From assembly GCF_014898055.3 (NCBI RefSeq), contig NW_023601754.1:46059013-46123012 (forward strand): DNA of 64,000 bases, in the 5' to 3' direction. Below, piece after piece: positions 22,681-33,216 of this stretch. Position numbers and translations under genes: made by a program. The notes beneath the pieces were generated by a model. The model searched no databases. It had not been told where the DNA came from and was given only the letters and a program-made list of their open reading frames with translations. Numbering within the stretch: the stretch's first letter is position 1; the number at the start of each line of letters is the position of its first letter. This stretch comes from Talpa occidentalis. Its lineage: Eukaryota; Chordata; Mammalia; Eulipotyphla; Talpidae.

Positions 22681-23324
22681 CCAAAGGACATGAAGCCATC
22701 AACCCAAAAAATTATGTGCTTTACAATGTGTGTTGCAGCACTGTTTACAACAGCTCTGACATGACAACAACTTAAGTGCTCATAGACAAAAGATTAGATC
22801 AAGGAAATGTAATCTCTCCACACAATGGAATACTATTCAGCCACAAGGGAAAGGTGAATTGTTGTCATTTACAGTAAATGGAAGGAGTTGGAAGGAATGA
22901 TATATAGTTAAGCAGATCAGAATGGCAAAGACAAACAATGGGTGCTTTCATAGCGGGCAATTTGACAAAGCAAAATACTTATAAAAGCTAGCAGCCACTA
23001 ATAAAAGAAGCGAGGTATCTGAGGTTAAAGGAGAAGAGACAAAGGGTGAGGTGGGCAAACAGGGTGGTGGTGGGGAAAATAAATAAAAATAAAACAGAGA
23101 AAAATAAAATAAAATTGCAATTTAACTTATTGCATCAGGTTTCTAGGCCCCTGGACTGTCTCGGTTTCCTCTGTGGCACTGTATTTACATGTTTAGTGGA
23201 AAGATCTTTTTGTGGGGCAACAACCATGTACCACAATTAAGTCTGTTAGATGTTATACTAATATTTTTAAATATTCATTTGAGAAAAAGGGGATCTTTTT
23301 GTAATGAATATAATGGCATTGTAT

Positions 23325-23911
23325 TGTTATAGGACAGGGAGAGGGGCAGCCCAAGCCCCGCAAACCTGCCTATTCTAAATGGGTTCTGCCATCCGCCGCA
23401 TCAACACAAAACATAGGAGACTTTAATGGGAAGGAACTTTAATAAAAACTAGGAAACAATACAGGTGAGGCAAAGAGTCTAGTTTCTAAATGAAGCACCC
23501 AAAGTTACCCATCCCCTCGTGGGTAAAAGTCCATCCATATGGGAATGGCGCAGAGCAAAGCCCCAAAGCCTGCCACAAGTCTAAAGCATCTTCCAGTGGG
23601 GACCCACAGAGAAGGGTCACAAACAACCGGACAAGCCCAGAAGGAAAAGAGCAAAATCAACATCCAGATAAAAGCTGCCATTGTCACCTCCCCACGGGTC
23701 TCACCCACATCTGTGTCACCCAGTCCACGACCAAAAGACAAGCGCAGTTTCTTCACATGTCTCTAGGCTCCATGCGCCTCCTCCAGGTCTCCTGGCTCCA
23801 TCTTGCTTCCTTCCTCAGTCTCTTCTGCAGCTTCTCCTCTTCCTGCTCAGCTCCACCCTCCCTTGGGTGGGGCAGGGAACCTCCCCCTTTCCTGGGGACC
23901 ACCCTGTTACA
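23325..23911 (-). mobile_element. Solo LTR (about 590 bp), minus copy
   Basis: Bounded by TGTTATAGGACAG (23325) and CTGTTACA (23911), with the 4-bp TSD GTAT at 23321-23324 and 23912-23915. A 4-bp duplication suggests ERV1 affinity. The + strand copy at 52795 is collinear over its full length. The minus-strand open frame (23756 to 23505) begins with GTG, not ATG, and has no known protein match. It is better viewed as chance coding in the LTR. Confidence 0.88.
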
Positions 23912-23915
23912 GTAT

Positions 23916-24230
23916 GAACAACTAGCTACCCTATGCACCCTCTGCTCCCATCACTCTGGCCTCCTTTGTGTTCGTTCATTACAGTTGGTTTGTGTCTGCC
24001 ACAGGGCCTTTGCACTGGCTGTTCTCGGTCTGAAACACTCTCCCGGGATAACCACCCAAAGTGCTTTCCTCACCTCCCTCAAGCCTCTGCAAATGTCACC
24101 TCCTGCAAGAGGCCAACTCTGACTTCCCATCTAAAACAGCTGCTGGCTCACATTTCAACCTTTCCCCTGCCTTCAGTTATCTTCCCTGGTTGGTGTCACC
24201 TGCCTGCCGTATGACATGTAACGTTTAGCT
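23916..24230 (+). repeat. L2-like LINE fragment
   Basis: CAGGGCCTTTGCACTGGCTGTTC, CTCACCTCCCTCAAG and CTCTGCAAATGTCACCTCC are standard phrases of this mammal-wide repeat on the + strand (first phrase given in part as GGCCTTTGCACTGGCTGTTC). Confidence 0.55.
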
Positions 24231-24239
24231 GTTTGCCCT

Positions 24240-24900
24240 TTCGCCTTTACTGTGATAGTAGGTTCCATAGCTCCAAATTCAGTGGTTTTAAACAACGCAG
24301 ATTTATGGGCCTCCCCTGGTGGCGCAGCGGTTGAGCGCTGGGCTGCGAAGCTGCCCACAGCCTCTGCAGCACCGGTTTGATCCCTGGGCCCCCGGCAAGG
24401 GTCCCACATGGTGCAGCAGACCTCTCCTGCCACGCCCACTGCTCCCCTCAGCAGTGTATTTCATCAGTCTGCCTGTTCTGTTCCCCCGCTCTGGTTCTGG
24501 TGAATTCTTTCACCCTCCCGCGCTGCTGACTGCTTGTACAAATAAATCTTTAAAAAAAAAAAAACAAACCCCAAAAAAACCCCACAGATTTATGACCTTA
24601 CATTTCTGGAGATCAGAAGTCCAAAATTCTTTACCGGGCTAAAATTATGGTGTCAGCAGGGCTGTTGCTTCTGGAAACTCCAGAGGAGAATTTGCTTCCT
24701 TGCTTTTATCAGTTTCTAAAGGCTGCCTCCAAAGCCAGCACCCCCCCCCCCATTTCAAGATCCTTCACTTGATCAAATCTGCAAAGTCCTTTTTGCCACC
24801 TGAGGTCACGTAGTCACAGGTTCCAGACTGGGATGTGGACATCTCGAGGGGGCGGAGATCATTGTTCAGTCTACCACAATTACATTTAAGCTTTTTGTCC
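24240..24900 (-). mobile_element. MaLR-type LTR, interrupted by a SINE
   Basis: CAGTGGTTTTAAACAACGCAG before the SINE and CATTTCTGGAGATCAGAAGTC, GCAGGGCTGTTGCTTCTGG after it match a reverse-strand MaLR LTR. The SINE at 24308 split it and duplicated CAGATTTATG. Confidence 0.55.
24308..24583 (+). repeat. tRNA-derived SINE, type B
   Basis: Exact 10-bp TSD CAGATTTATG at 24298-24307 and 24584-24593. The tail is CTTGTACAAATAAATC with A-rich continuation. Confidence 0.93.
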
Positions 24901-25440
24901 AGCACTGTATCCAGGGGAGGAGTTACTGAGTGAATGAGACACAGGGAGCAGGAAGAGCAGGATGGGTGTTTGGTGGAGCAGGTTTTAGGGAACTGAGGGC
25001 CAAGGAGGAAGCTCTGGCTTCCTCTTGGGGAAGGAAGGAGCCGGGATGAGCAGACAGGCCGGGCAGGCAAGATGAAGACAGGAGGCGGAAAGATGAAGCA
25101 GCAATTGGGCATCTTGTTCTCCCGCCTTCCACCCACCTACTCACCACCCTAGGGCTGGGCCCAGGCCTCCCCAGAGTCACTATAGGGAGGGAGAGAATGG
25201 GGGGAGGGGGTCACGGGGGATGCCTGACTGGCAAGGCTGGTTTGGCTGGTCCTGGCATCTTGGCAGAGGAGCATGCTGGGGACAGGTGAGGATGTTTCTG
25301 GGAGTGCCGGGAGTCGGGGGAGGAGATGTCAGGAAGAGGCAACTCCTTTGTTCATGGGTCTGCCCCAGTGGACCCCAAAACCCCATATTTAACACCTCTA
25401 CTCTGGAAACCTTACTAGGCTCTGTCTGTCTGTACCTGGA
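24900..25440. other. SINE-free G/C-rich unique sequence
   Basis: G/A- and C-rich sequence without recognisable repeats or exons. It could contain regulatory sequence of the SULT2B1 region, but no specific site can be called. Open frames here have no family match. Confidence 0.3.
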
Positions 25441-25580
25441 TAGGGGATCAGGAACCTAATCTCCTCAGCCACAGCCTGTGGCCCAGGAATCCAGGGCCCC
25501 AGCCCCTCCTCCCTAAGACCCAGGAGTCCAGGCCCCCAGCCTCCTCCTTCAGATCCAGGTGTCCAGGCCTCCAAATCTTG
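25440..25580 (+). repeat. Degenerate minisatellite, block 1
   Basis: About four copies of a roughly 36-bp unit centred on AGACCCAGGAGTCCAGGCCC followed by a CAGCCTCCTCCTTC-type pyrimidine stretch. The same unit recurs at 26195. Confidence 0.7.
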
Positions 25581-26189
25581 GGATCACTCACTACTCACCA
25601 CTGACTTGACTTCTGGGGTCCCTACTCTTTGTATACCTGTGCCTCCCACCCTCTTCTTTTGTGACCAGGCAGCTGGTAAGGACCCAGGTTCTCAACCCTC
25701 CACTCCCATGAGCATCTCCCCAGACTCTACCCACCTCCAAGACCTCAGAGAGAGGGCTCCCTGATTCCACACCCTCAGAGGTGATACTGTGTGGGGGCCA
25801 TCCCTCCAGGCCTGCAGTCCCACCAGGACCACTTCCAGCAGCAAGGAGGGGAAGGCGGCCAGTGTGAGTGTGTGGGGTGGGGCTGGGGCCACAGTATCGG
25901 CCCTGGGGCAGGCCCATCTGTGGGGATGGAGTAATCCGGGTGGGGAGCAGAGAAGAAGGTTTCTGGAACGCTGTATATCCCGAGATGGACCCACTGATTA
26001 GAGGGAAAGGCTGGAGGATGGGAACCCTGTGGCTCTGAGGTGTCAGCTGCCTTCCTTCTCCTACCCAGCTTGAGGTCTTCCTTTGCTTCTCAAGGGAAGT
26101 TTGGGGACTTGAGCACCACCCCCCAAGCTCATGTGCTCCCTTTCCCCAGTTTCGAATGTCTCCGTGTACCAGTTTCATCTCTGTCTTGT

Positions 26190-26400
26190 TCACAGACCCC
26201 CAACCCCTCCTCCCTCAGACACAGGAATCCAGACCCCAGCCCCTCCTCATTCAGACCCAGGAGTTCAGACCCCCATTTCTTTCCTCAGACCCAGGACTCT
26301 AGGCCCCAATCCCTCTTCCTTCAGACCCAGGATTCTAGACCCCAAGTCGGAGGACTCCAGATCCCTAGTCCCTGTATTGTCCCCCCAACCCCTCACCCCC
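26190..26400 (+). repeat. Degenerate minisatellite, block 2
   Basis: About six units of 30-38 bp with the consensus CAGACCCAGGA-TCCAGACCCC followed by CAGCCCCTCCTC. From memory, similar 36-38-bp minisatellites are common in human 19q13 (kallikrein region). This supports, but does not prove, the syntenic position. Confidence 0.75.
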
Positions 26401-27200
26401 CCACCCATTTAGATTCCTCTTTCCACTCCAGGATTTGTGAGCTCTGCCCCCAGCCTCTGCCCTCCTGGGAATCCAACCTCTAAGCAGCCAGAACTGGCCA
26501 GGCTTCAGGTATCCCAGAATTCCTGGCAATTACCAGCTTTTAATGGAAAGGTAGGGCTGTGGAGGTCACCGTTGCCCCAATTCTGAGGAAACATGACCTT
26601 TTGACCCAGTGACCTCCCTTTGCCCATGTCTGAGCTATAAGAACAAAATGGCACATCCTGCAGCCTCCTGGGTGGGGGTCTGGGGAGAGGGAATTGATAC
26701 GGATGGGCACGCTTCAGAACATCTCACATTCAGCCAACCTACAGAAACCACTTCCTGCTCCCCTTCAGTCCCTTGGGGTCCCTCCCCTCACGTTCAGTGG
26801 TGCAGATTGGTGACGTTTTGTCTTCCCAGGGGATTACTGGCTTAAAGGACATGTCTTGACAGGCCAGCCGCTTCCTATCTGGACTCCCTGCTACCCTTTA
26901 ATCTCTGAGGACCTGTTTGAGCTTCCCTGGAAGTCCCCTCAGTCAGCTCCCACCCAGGGTGCAGGGATGTCCCCCTATTCCCAGATGCCTTCTCTTTGTA
27001 CTGTAGGAAAAACCTCCCACTCTCTCTCTGGGCTCAGCCTCTTCCAAGCCTGTCCACTTGGAATCTTTCTCCACTTCGGTCCCAGCTTATTTACACAGCA
27101 AATTGCCCCTACTGGGCACTCTTGCCTTTGACCTCCAAAACCACATTTAAAAAAAAAAAGTCAAGAGAAACAGATATAGTTAATTTCAGGAATGTGTTTT
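26400..27200. other. SINE-free unique sequence, no gene seen
   Basis: Mixed-composition sequence with no splice-flanked coding stretch or repeat that I can recognise. Confidence 0.3.
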
Positions 27201-27211
27201 TTGTTTTTTGT

Positions 27212-27485
27212 TTTTTTTTTAAAGAAAGATTTATTTATTTATTTATAGAAGCACTGGGAAGAGTCAGAAGCGCAGGAGGGTGAGAGAATTCACCAGAGCC
27301 AGAGCAGGGAACAGAACAGGCAGACTGACGAAATACACTGCTGAGGGGAGCAGCGGGTGCAGCAGGAGAGGTCTGCTGCACCATGTGGAACCCTCTCCGG
27401 AGGCCGGGGATCGAACCGGTGCTGCAGAGGCTGCCGGCAGCTTCACAGCCCAGTGTTCAACCGCTGCGCCGCCCAGGGAGGCACC
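27212..27485 (-). repeat. tRNA-derived SINE, type B
   Basis: TTTTTTTTTTAAAGAAAGATTTATTTATTTATTTATAG tail side (variant of TATACAAG), and the head ends GGAGGCACC. AATGTGTTTTTT flanks both sides as the TSD. Confidence 0.9.
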
Positions 27486-27844
27486 AAATGTGTTTTTTTT
27501 AATCCAGTGTTTCCCAAATATCATCATTTCAACACTTATGAGATATTTTACATGTTTTATCTCAATTCCAATGCTTAATTTTTCAGGGTTAAACTAAACG
27601 TAGTCTTACCAAAGCATTAATTTCACATCTCAGAGGAAAATGTTTCGCACTATTTCTGTATTTAAAATTCCATTTAAGTTGATTTACATTAAATAGAACT
27701 GAGAAAGCTCACTTCCTTGGTCACTGGCAGTGTGCGGTAGCTACATGTGTTGGACAGCACAGCTTTACAATGAATTAACTTAACTGTCTTGTTTGTGGCA
27801 GCAAGGCCAGAGCTGGCCCAGAGGCTATCACTTGGAGGCAAGAA

Positions 27845-28115
27845 TGCATGGATCGCTGGGGGAATGATGGGTAGATGAATGGATGGGTAGATAAATGAAT
27901 GATAGCGCAGTGGGAAGCTGGATGGATGAAGGGAAGGAGGGAGAGATGAATGGTTGAACGGATAGATAAATGGATGAGTGGTTGATGGACGGGCAGATGG
28001 ATGGTTGAATAGAGGAAGGACGAATGGCTAGATGGGGTGGATAGAGGGACGAATGGACAGGTAGATGGAGGGTTGGACACCTGAGTGATGGATGAATGGA
28101 TAGCTACACAGATCT
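27845..28115 (+). repeat. Degenerate (GGAT)n/(GATGAATG)n simple repeat
   Basis: A 270-bp run of GATG, GGAT, GAAT and GATA tetranucleotides. The minus-strand frame across it is a Pro/Ser/His-rich artefact of the repeat. Confidence 0.85.
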
Positions 28116-28680
28116 ATTCATCGAACGAAGAGCACATCAGACAGGAGGCATGGCATGTGCAAGGGCCCTGAGGTGGAAGCATTTCCTGGCTCTCCTTGTT
28201 TGATGGGAGGCACAGTCTCCAGGCCCTCCACCTTCTGACATCCTCCCCCACATTCCCATGGCTTCTTTCTAGTTCCCTAGGGCTGCTCCCACTCAGTTTC
28301 TCCCCCGGTCTCCCTCAAGGACCCAGGCACGCTCTCTCTCCCCAGCAGAACAGGAATCCTTTGGCACAGGTGCCCTATCCCTCTTGTTCCCACTGCAGGA
28401 AGCCCTGTGTGGGGCCTGGAGTTTTCTGTGGGAGGGACAGGACAGGACAGGGTTGTCACCTCTTCAGAGCCAGGAACAAAGGTTGATTGAAAGCAGAACA
28501 AAGGTGAGGAGGCCCAAGCCTAAGGGCTGGGTGGGGTGTCTTAACTCAGCAATGCACCCCTCACTTCAGAGGGGTCCACTAGGCCCCAGACTGGGAGAGC
28601 TGGCCCTCTCAGCTTTCCCCTTTCCTGTGGAGGAACCCTTTTCACAGATGACAACGTTGAGGAGAATACCCAAAGTAACC
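28115..28680. other. Unique sequence, no gene seen
   Basis: No repeat or exon can be supported. The 153-codon + frame (28384-28845) runs into the SINE at 28686 and has no known match. Confidence 0.3.
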
Positions 28681-28685
28681 AAGGC

Positions 28686-28978
28686 AGGACCTCCCTGGTG
28701 GTGCAAGGGGTTAAGTCTTAGCACTATGAAGCTATCTGCAGCTACTGCAGCACAAGTTCGATCCCCGGGCAGGGAGCCGAACCACATGGCACAGCAGATC
28801 TCTCCTGCCTTACCTGAGGCTCCCCTCAGCAGTGTATTTCAGTAGATATGCCTGTTCTGCTCCCCACTCTGTCTCTGGTGAATCCTCTCACAGCTCTCCC
28901 TCCTGCACCTCTGGCCTGCACCCCACCTCTTGTATTCTTGTGTGCATAAATAAATGAAATAAATCTTTATTTAAAAAA
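28686..28978 (+). repeat. tRNA-derived SINE, type A
   Basis: GGACCTCCCTGGTGGTGCAAGGGG head. It contains a TTGTATTCTTGTGTGCATAAA duplication in the tail, followed by AAATGAAATAAATC (tail variant quoted in pieces). Confidence 0.88.
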
Positions 28979-28988
28979 GAAAGAAACT

Positions 28989-29270
28989 GGGCCTCCCCGG
29001 TGGCGCAGCGGTTGAGCGCTGGGTTGCGAAGCTGCCCGCAGCCTCTGCAGCGCTGGTTCGATCCCCGGCTGCTCCCCGGCCACCAGAGGAGGGTCCCACA
29101 TGGCGCGCAGACCTCTCCTGCCGCCTGCTGCTCCCCTCAGCAGTGTCCTTCGGTCCTTCTGCCTGCTCTGCTCCCCGCTCTGGCTCTGGTGAATTCTCTC
29201 ACCCTCCCGTGCTTCTGACTGTACCCAGTGCTTGTATAAATAAATAAATAAATCTTAAAAAAAAAAAAAA
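28989..29270 (+). repeat. tRNA-derived SINE, type B, near-consensus
   Basis: Inserted into the A-tail of the preceding SINE. AAAAGAAAGAAACTG is duplicated on both sides. It is one of the best-preserved copies, with a 20-base A-run. Confidence 0.94.
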
Positions 29271-29389
29271 AAAAAGAAAGAAACTGTGGCAGGATTCCAA
29301 GTCAGTTATGTTGGGGTAGGTGGGGTAGCATCCTAGAGATGGACCTTTGGGCAGGTGACCTGAGAGAGTGCGATGCCCCAGACATGTAT

Positions 29390-29480
29390 GTGAGGGTAGG
29401 CCATGCTGTGTGATGTTGGGCAAGTCATACCACCTCTCTTAGGCCTCCTTCTAAGTCTGTTACTTAAGTCTAAGAGCCCC
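29390..29480 (+). repeat. MIR fragment
   Basis: GTTGGGCAAGTCATACCACC then CTCTCTTAGGCCTCC resembles the central MIR segment. Short and diverged. Confidence 0.45.
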
Positions 29481-30059
29481 TGTTGTTGCCCCCACTAGGC
29501 TACCAGTGATGGGTCAGTAAATTTTGAAATGGTGACATTCAACCAACATTTCTCTGACACATTCTAGAAAAATTAGGGGAAATTCTAGAAATATTCCCCT
29601 GAAATGTAAAGGTACTTACTCCCATGGGTAGGAGAAAGGTCCCAGGGATCCTTATATTCTTTCTGGACTTATCCACTTAGACCGTTACTTTTGAAAATAG
29701 GGTCCACACATTCCTTTTTTGTCCTAGAACAGTAAGTCCTTTCTGATGAGACTTCAGGTCTCAGAAGGGCCAGGAGACCAGTAGGCCACAGGACCCGGGG
29801 GACACCAGAAGGGAATGCCAGCTTTACTGGGCCTGCTATATGCCAGAAGTTTTGCTTAATCCTTGAGAGGTGCCTCAGCCCCTGCTTCCAGCAGCCTGAT
29901 GAGACAGGTACCATTTACTGCTGGGGAGATCAAGCTCACAAGAGCCTGCCACTGCTGGGAAGTGCTGGATCTGCGATTCTGACCAGGCTTTGGGGCCTTC
30001 AAACCCCCATGTCCAATGTGACCTGTGCATCCCCAGGTCTCTAGCTCTCTCGGCCAGTC

Positions 30060-30460
30060 TCTGACCCTTGATGTTTCTGTGTCTTTTCCTGAGTCTCTCT
30101 GTGACCTGCTGTGTCTCACTCTCTCTGATTCTGTGTCTCTGTCTCTCTATCTCTGACCGGTGTATTTCTGTCTCCACATGTCTCTGCTTCTCTGTGCATC
30201 TCTGCCTTTCTTTTGGTGCCGGTGTCCCACTATCTCTGTCGTTGTGTCTCTGTCTCTCCTTTGGTCTCTGTATCTCTCACTATCTCTGTCTCTCCCTCTG
30301 AGTCTCTGCCTCTCCCTTCATCTCTGTATCTCTCACTATTCCGTCTCTGCCTCTCCATTAGTGTCCTGGTGTCTCTTGCTGTGTCTGGGTGTCTCTGTCT
30401 CGCTGGATCACCCTTCGTCCCTGCTGTCATGGCCCTGGCTGCTCTCTCTGTGTCTCAGTC
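30060..30460 (+). repeat. (TCTCTG)n-type pyrimidine-rich low-complexity tract
   Basis: About 400 bp of irregular CTCTGTGTCTCTGTCTCTC-like units on the + strand. Frames on both strands here (Leu/Ser-rich or Arg/Glu-rich) are repeat artefacts. Confidence 0.85.
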
Positions 30461-30461
30461 T

Positions 30462-30510
30462 GCTCAATAAATATTCTTTGAATGAATAAAGGAATGAATG
30501 AATGAACTCC
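30462..30510 (+). repeat. L2-like 3' end
   Basis: TGCTCAATAAATATTCTTTGAATGAAT and the (GAAT)n tail are the standard 3' terminus of L2 (quoted in part: CTCAATAAATATTC). Confidence 0.5.
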
Positions 30511-30639
30511 AGATAGGGACTAAGCGCCTTTGTCAGAGGAGCAAGCTGAGGCTTGCAGGAGGAAGCTTCCAGTGTGCCTGACCTCCAGGGGTCAACTTTA
30601 GGCTCTTGCACAGAGAGTTGCCAATAAAATCTGGAGTTC

Positions 30640-30904
30640 AGGACACTGAATGCCCTTACAGATGTCCAGGCCATGATCCCCACGCCTCCTCTCTCCCTGC
30701 CCAGGAGGGGGAGGGTGGCTCCCGGCCTCTCCCCCATGGAGGCGTGGGTAGCAGCTGGGAGAACCGGCTGGGTGCTGCCCCTCCCCTTGGGCGCAGAGGT
30801 AGGCACTTGGCGGGCTCCCCAGGTGGCAGACGCTGCTGCTGCTCAGACCTGGCACATATCTGGCTCCCTGCGCGTCCTCCCCTCCCCACCCTCGCCCGCC
30901 TGCC
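30640..30904 (+). promoter_or_regulatory. Candidate promoter/5' leader of SULT2B1 first exon
   Basis: G/C-rich, repeat-free sequence directly upstream of the candidate start codon. It contains GC-box or KLF-like motifs (CCCCACGCCTCC near 30678, GGAGGCGTGGG near 30739, CCTCCCCTCCCC near 30878) and no TATA box at the usual distance. It ends in a strong initiation context, GCCATGG. The promoter function is inferred only from position and composition. A CpG-poor or distal 5' non-coding exon cannot be excluded. Confidence 0.4.
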
Positions 30905-30960
30905 ATGGAGAAGCTTCTCCAAAATCTGTTGGACGACAAAGAGAAAGACGAGGAAATAAG
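30905..30960 (+). CDS. SULT2B1: Candidate first coding exon of SULT2B1
   Basis: ATG at 30905 in a strong context (GCCATGG) opens 18 codons plus two bases, ending in ATAAG directly before a good donor, GTGAGA (30961). The phase fits exon 2 exactly: the split codon AG|A restores Arg, then Asn-Met-Leu-Pro. The encoded leader is short, acidic and charged (MEKLLQNLLDDKEKDEEIR). Its end aligns with the EIS end of the human SULT2B1b leader: [11 protein letters not shown] here against EIS-QKLPGEYF. In that family the N-terminal leader of the b isoform confers cholesterol preference. The leader is shorter than the human one (about 24 residues) and the upstream half does not match. I found no counterpart of the human 2B1a leader. 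The exon is predicted from phase, Kozak context, donor and local similarity, without transcript evidence. Confidence 0.62.
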
Positions 30961-31564
30961 GTGAGACCCAGACCTGGGCACCAGCCAGAAGAAACCCCTG
31001 GGGGATGTGGCCAGGCAGAAAACCTCAAGGGCCTCTGCAAACGGGGTGCCTGGTCTGCTGCAGCCTCAGAGTGGGCCTGGACACAGCCTGGCTGGCTGAG
31101 CTGAGCTGGCTTGCCCACCCTGGAGTGCAGGTGACTCCTGGAAGGGCGTGGGGAACGAAGGGTTTGCTGGCTCACCATCAGGGATGTCTGGATGTCCCTG
31201 TCTCTCTTGGGGCCTCAGTGTCTCTGTCTGACAAAAGGGCCCACAAGCTGTTTGTCTCCCTGATGCAGGACTGGGTGAGAGGAAGGACTTGGCACAGTAG
31301 TTGCTCAGGAAGCATAAAGGTCTGTTGTCCCCCCTTTCTCCCTGGACACTGGGGGTGCTCAGAAAGGGCTACCTGCCCTGTTTAGAAGAAGAGGAGCCAT
31401 CATAGGGCAGAAGGCTTGGGATACAACTGAGTTAGCCTAAAGTGAGAAGGTGTCCTAGGATTCTTGGGGTCCTGGAGGTTGAGCCCCAGATTCCTCAGTC
31501 TTTCTGGGAGTGGTCAGGGCAGGGCTGACCTCGTGAGCGTGCCTCCTCTCTTCTGGGGGATGAG

Positions 31565-31800
31565 TCAGACACTTCTCTAGTACCCGTTTTCCACATGGGG
31601 AAACTGAGGCTAAGAGAGAAAGTGCTGTGTGATTACACAGCCAGAAGCAAATCTGAACCTGGTCTGCCTGACCTGAGTCTGTGGTTTCTCCTCTCCTCAA
31701 CCACTCGGTGGTGATACTGCTCCCCTGTGGCCCCATTTTTCAGATGAGTAAGCAGCTCAGAGAGGGCAGAGAGCCTTTCCAGGATCACACAGCAAACTGC
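31565..31800 (-). repeat. Two MIR fragments
   Basis: TTTTCCACATGGGGAAACTG with TGATTACACAGCCAG (31588-31650), then TTTTTCAGATGAG...GGATCACACAGCAAACTG (31735-31800). Both are reverse-strand MIR cores. Confidence 0.7.
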
Positions 31801-32204
31801 TTAAATGCTGTTACCTCACCCCTCTCCCTGCCAAGAGCTTGCACTCTGGCAGGAGAGGCTCTCCTGGCCTTCTGGGTCCCTCCAGCCCCCCTGGGATGTG
31901 CTGTCTGAGCCCTCCTTTGCCCTCCCTCATCCAGGAGTCAGGCATAGAGAAGCTTCCTTGGTGCCCAGAATTCTGTCTGCTGTGTGACTGAAATAAATCT
32001 CCCAGTTTCTCTGGGTGTCTCTGGCTGGTCCAAGCTCTGTTGGGAGAAGATCCCAGCATTCTCTTTTCCTGACCTTCTGGGTTTTGCTCTCTCTCCCTTC
32101 AGAGGTAAACAGCTCCCCTTCCTGCTTCTAGGAAGTTCTCACTCTTCTCCCACTCTGGCACCTGAAGCCTCCCTCCTCTAGGCTCCTGCACAACCAGTTG
32201 GCCA

Positions 32205-32300
32205 TAAAACCCCAACTCTTGTGTAGTGCTTGACCTTCATCCAGGCATTTTCTCCCTCTCAGCTCAGTTTCCTCACTCAGAAAATGGGGGCAATAGCTCT
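32205..32300 (+). repeat. MIR fragment
   Basis: CAGCTCAGTTTCCTCACTC followed by AGAAAATGGGGGCAATAG is the 3' half of a MIR core. Confidence 0.6.
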
Positions 32301-32769
32301 TTTTGTAACACACCTATAGCCCTAAAGGTCAGCGGCCTCCTGCGTGGTCCCCTTGGACCAAACTTTCTTTCCCATAAGTTTCTGGAACCCTCTGGAGCCA
32401 GAAGGATACCTCTCATGAGGGCCCTTAACCGCTTCTGGTGCTCCCTCGGACACATAACATCCCCACTAAACCAAGAAGCTCCCCAGAATTGCCCCTCCTC
32501 TTGGATGACCCATCTCAGCAACAGTTCATTAGCCACCAGGTTGGACCCTCAGCTGCTATCCTTGCTTTTTCCTTCCCCTCCATCCCACAGGTTGTCACTC
32601 CCCACCCCACCCCCCACCAGTCCCCAACTCTGTCCAGTCCCATGGCTCCACCTCTGTCCTCACCGCTTTGGCCCTGCCATCCTGCCCCAGTGTCCGTGTG
32701 TGAGTTCTCCTGAGAGCTGTCCATCCCCAAGTCCCCATTCTAAGAAGACTCCAGGTGCTGGCACTCTGG

Positions 32770-32985
32770 CCTCCCACATCAGTCCTCACCCTTGTCTTCA
32801 TTCCATCTGACCCATTACTTCACATTCCCTGGCTATGCCTCCCTGTTGTCTACGTAGCCCAGTGCCTTTGCACATCTGGTTCTCCCTCTGCAGGAATTCC
32901 CAGAGAAGTCTTCTCTAATCTCCAAATCGCTCCCTGGCTATCCCCAGCTCAAGTCCCTGCTGTGACTCTCCAGCATCTACTGTGA
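32770..32985 (+). repeat. L2-like fragment, tentative
   Basis: AGTGCCTTTGCACATCTGG...TTCCCAGAGAAGTCTTCTC resembles the L2-type sequence at 23.95-24.12 kb but is more diverged. Confidence 0.4.
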
Positions 32986-33216
32986 TGGTTCCAAAATCTT
33001 CTTAAGAAGCAGATTGCTTTGTCCCAGAGAAACCTTACCCCCACGGTAAATCCACAGTCGGAAATCAAGACAAAGCTGCTCTGGTTTCAAACGAGAGAGC
33101 GGTTCTGAGGTCTTGCTGTTTGCCCATCCTGCTCCTTCTATGGGAGAAATGCTGCTCCCAAAGCCCTTCCTCGCTGCCCCCTCCAGCCTGGACCTTTGCA
33201 CTCAAAGATTCTTTAT

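Larger units (their letters stand above)
21727..23120 (+). mobile_element. L1 fragment: ORF2 C-terminal region and 3' UTR, interrupted
   Basis: Broken remnants read as the end of L1 ORF2, the reverse transcriptase/endonuclease protein. The CAGTTAAAGAGCTTTTACAC, GTCAAAACCACAATGAGATG, CCAGCAATCCCACT and GGAATACTATTCAGCCAC blocks occur in the correct order. It is interrupted by a foreign 165-bp stretch (about 22122-22275) and by a SINE (22446-22680). Frameshifts exclude activity. The 3' UTR ends in AATAAATAAAAATAAAA near 23080-23120. Confidence 0.8.

Noticed and set aside
23490..24122. 210-codon open frame on the + strand
   Set aside because: It runs antisense through a solo LTR and on into L2-like sequence; composition and context explain it.
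27845..28115. Possible CRISPR-like or regulated array of repeats
   Set aside because: It is a degenerate tetranucleotide repeat without spacers; this is also a mammalian genome.
28384..28845. 153-codon + frame
   Set aside because: Half of it lies in a type A SINE; no similarity in the remainder.
30673..31104. 143-codon frame overlapping the candidate exon 1
   Set aside because: It is in a different frame from the exon and continues over the donor site. G/C-rich sequence favours long open frames. No known protein match.
32226..32810. 194-codon Pro/Ser-rich frame
   Set aside because: C-rich low-complexity composition, overlapping MIR and L2-like sequence, no recognisable domain.
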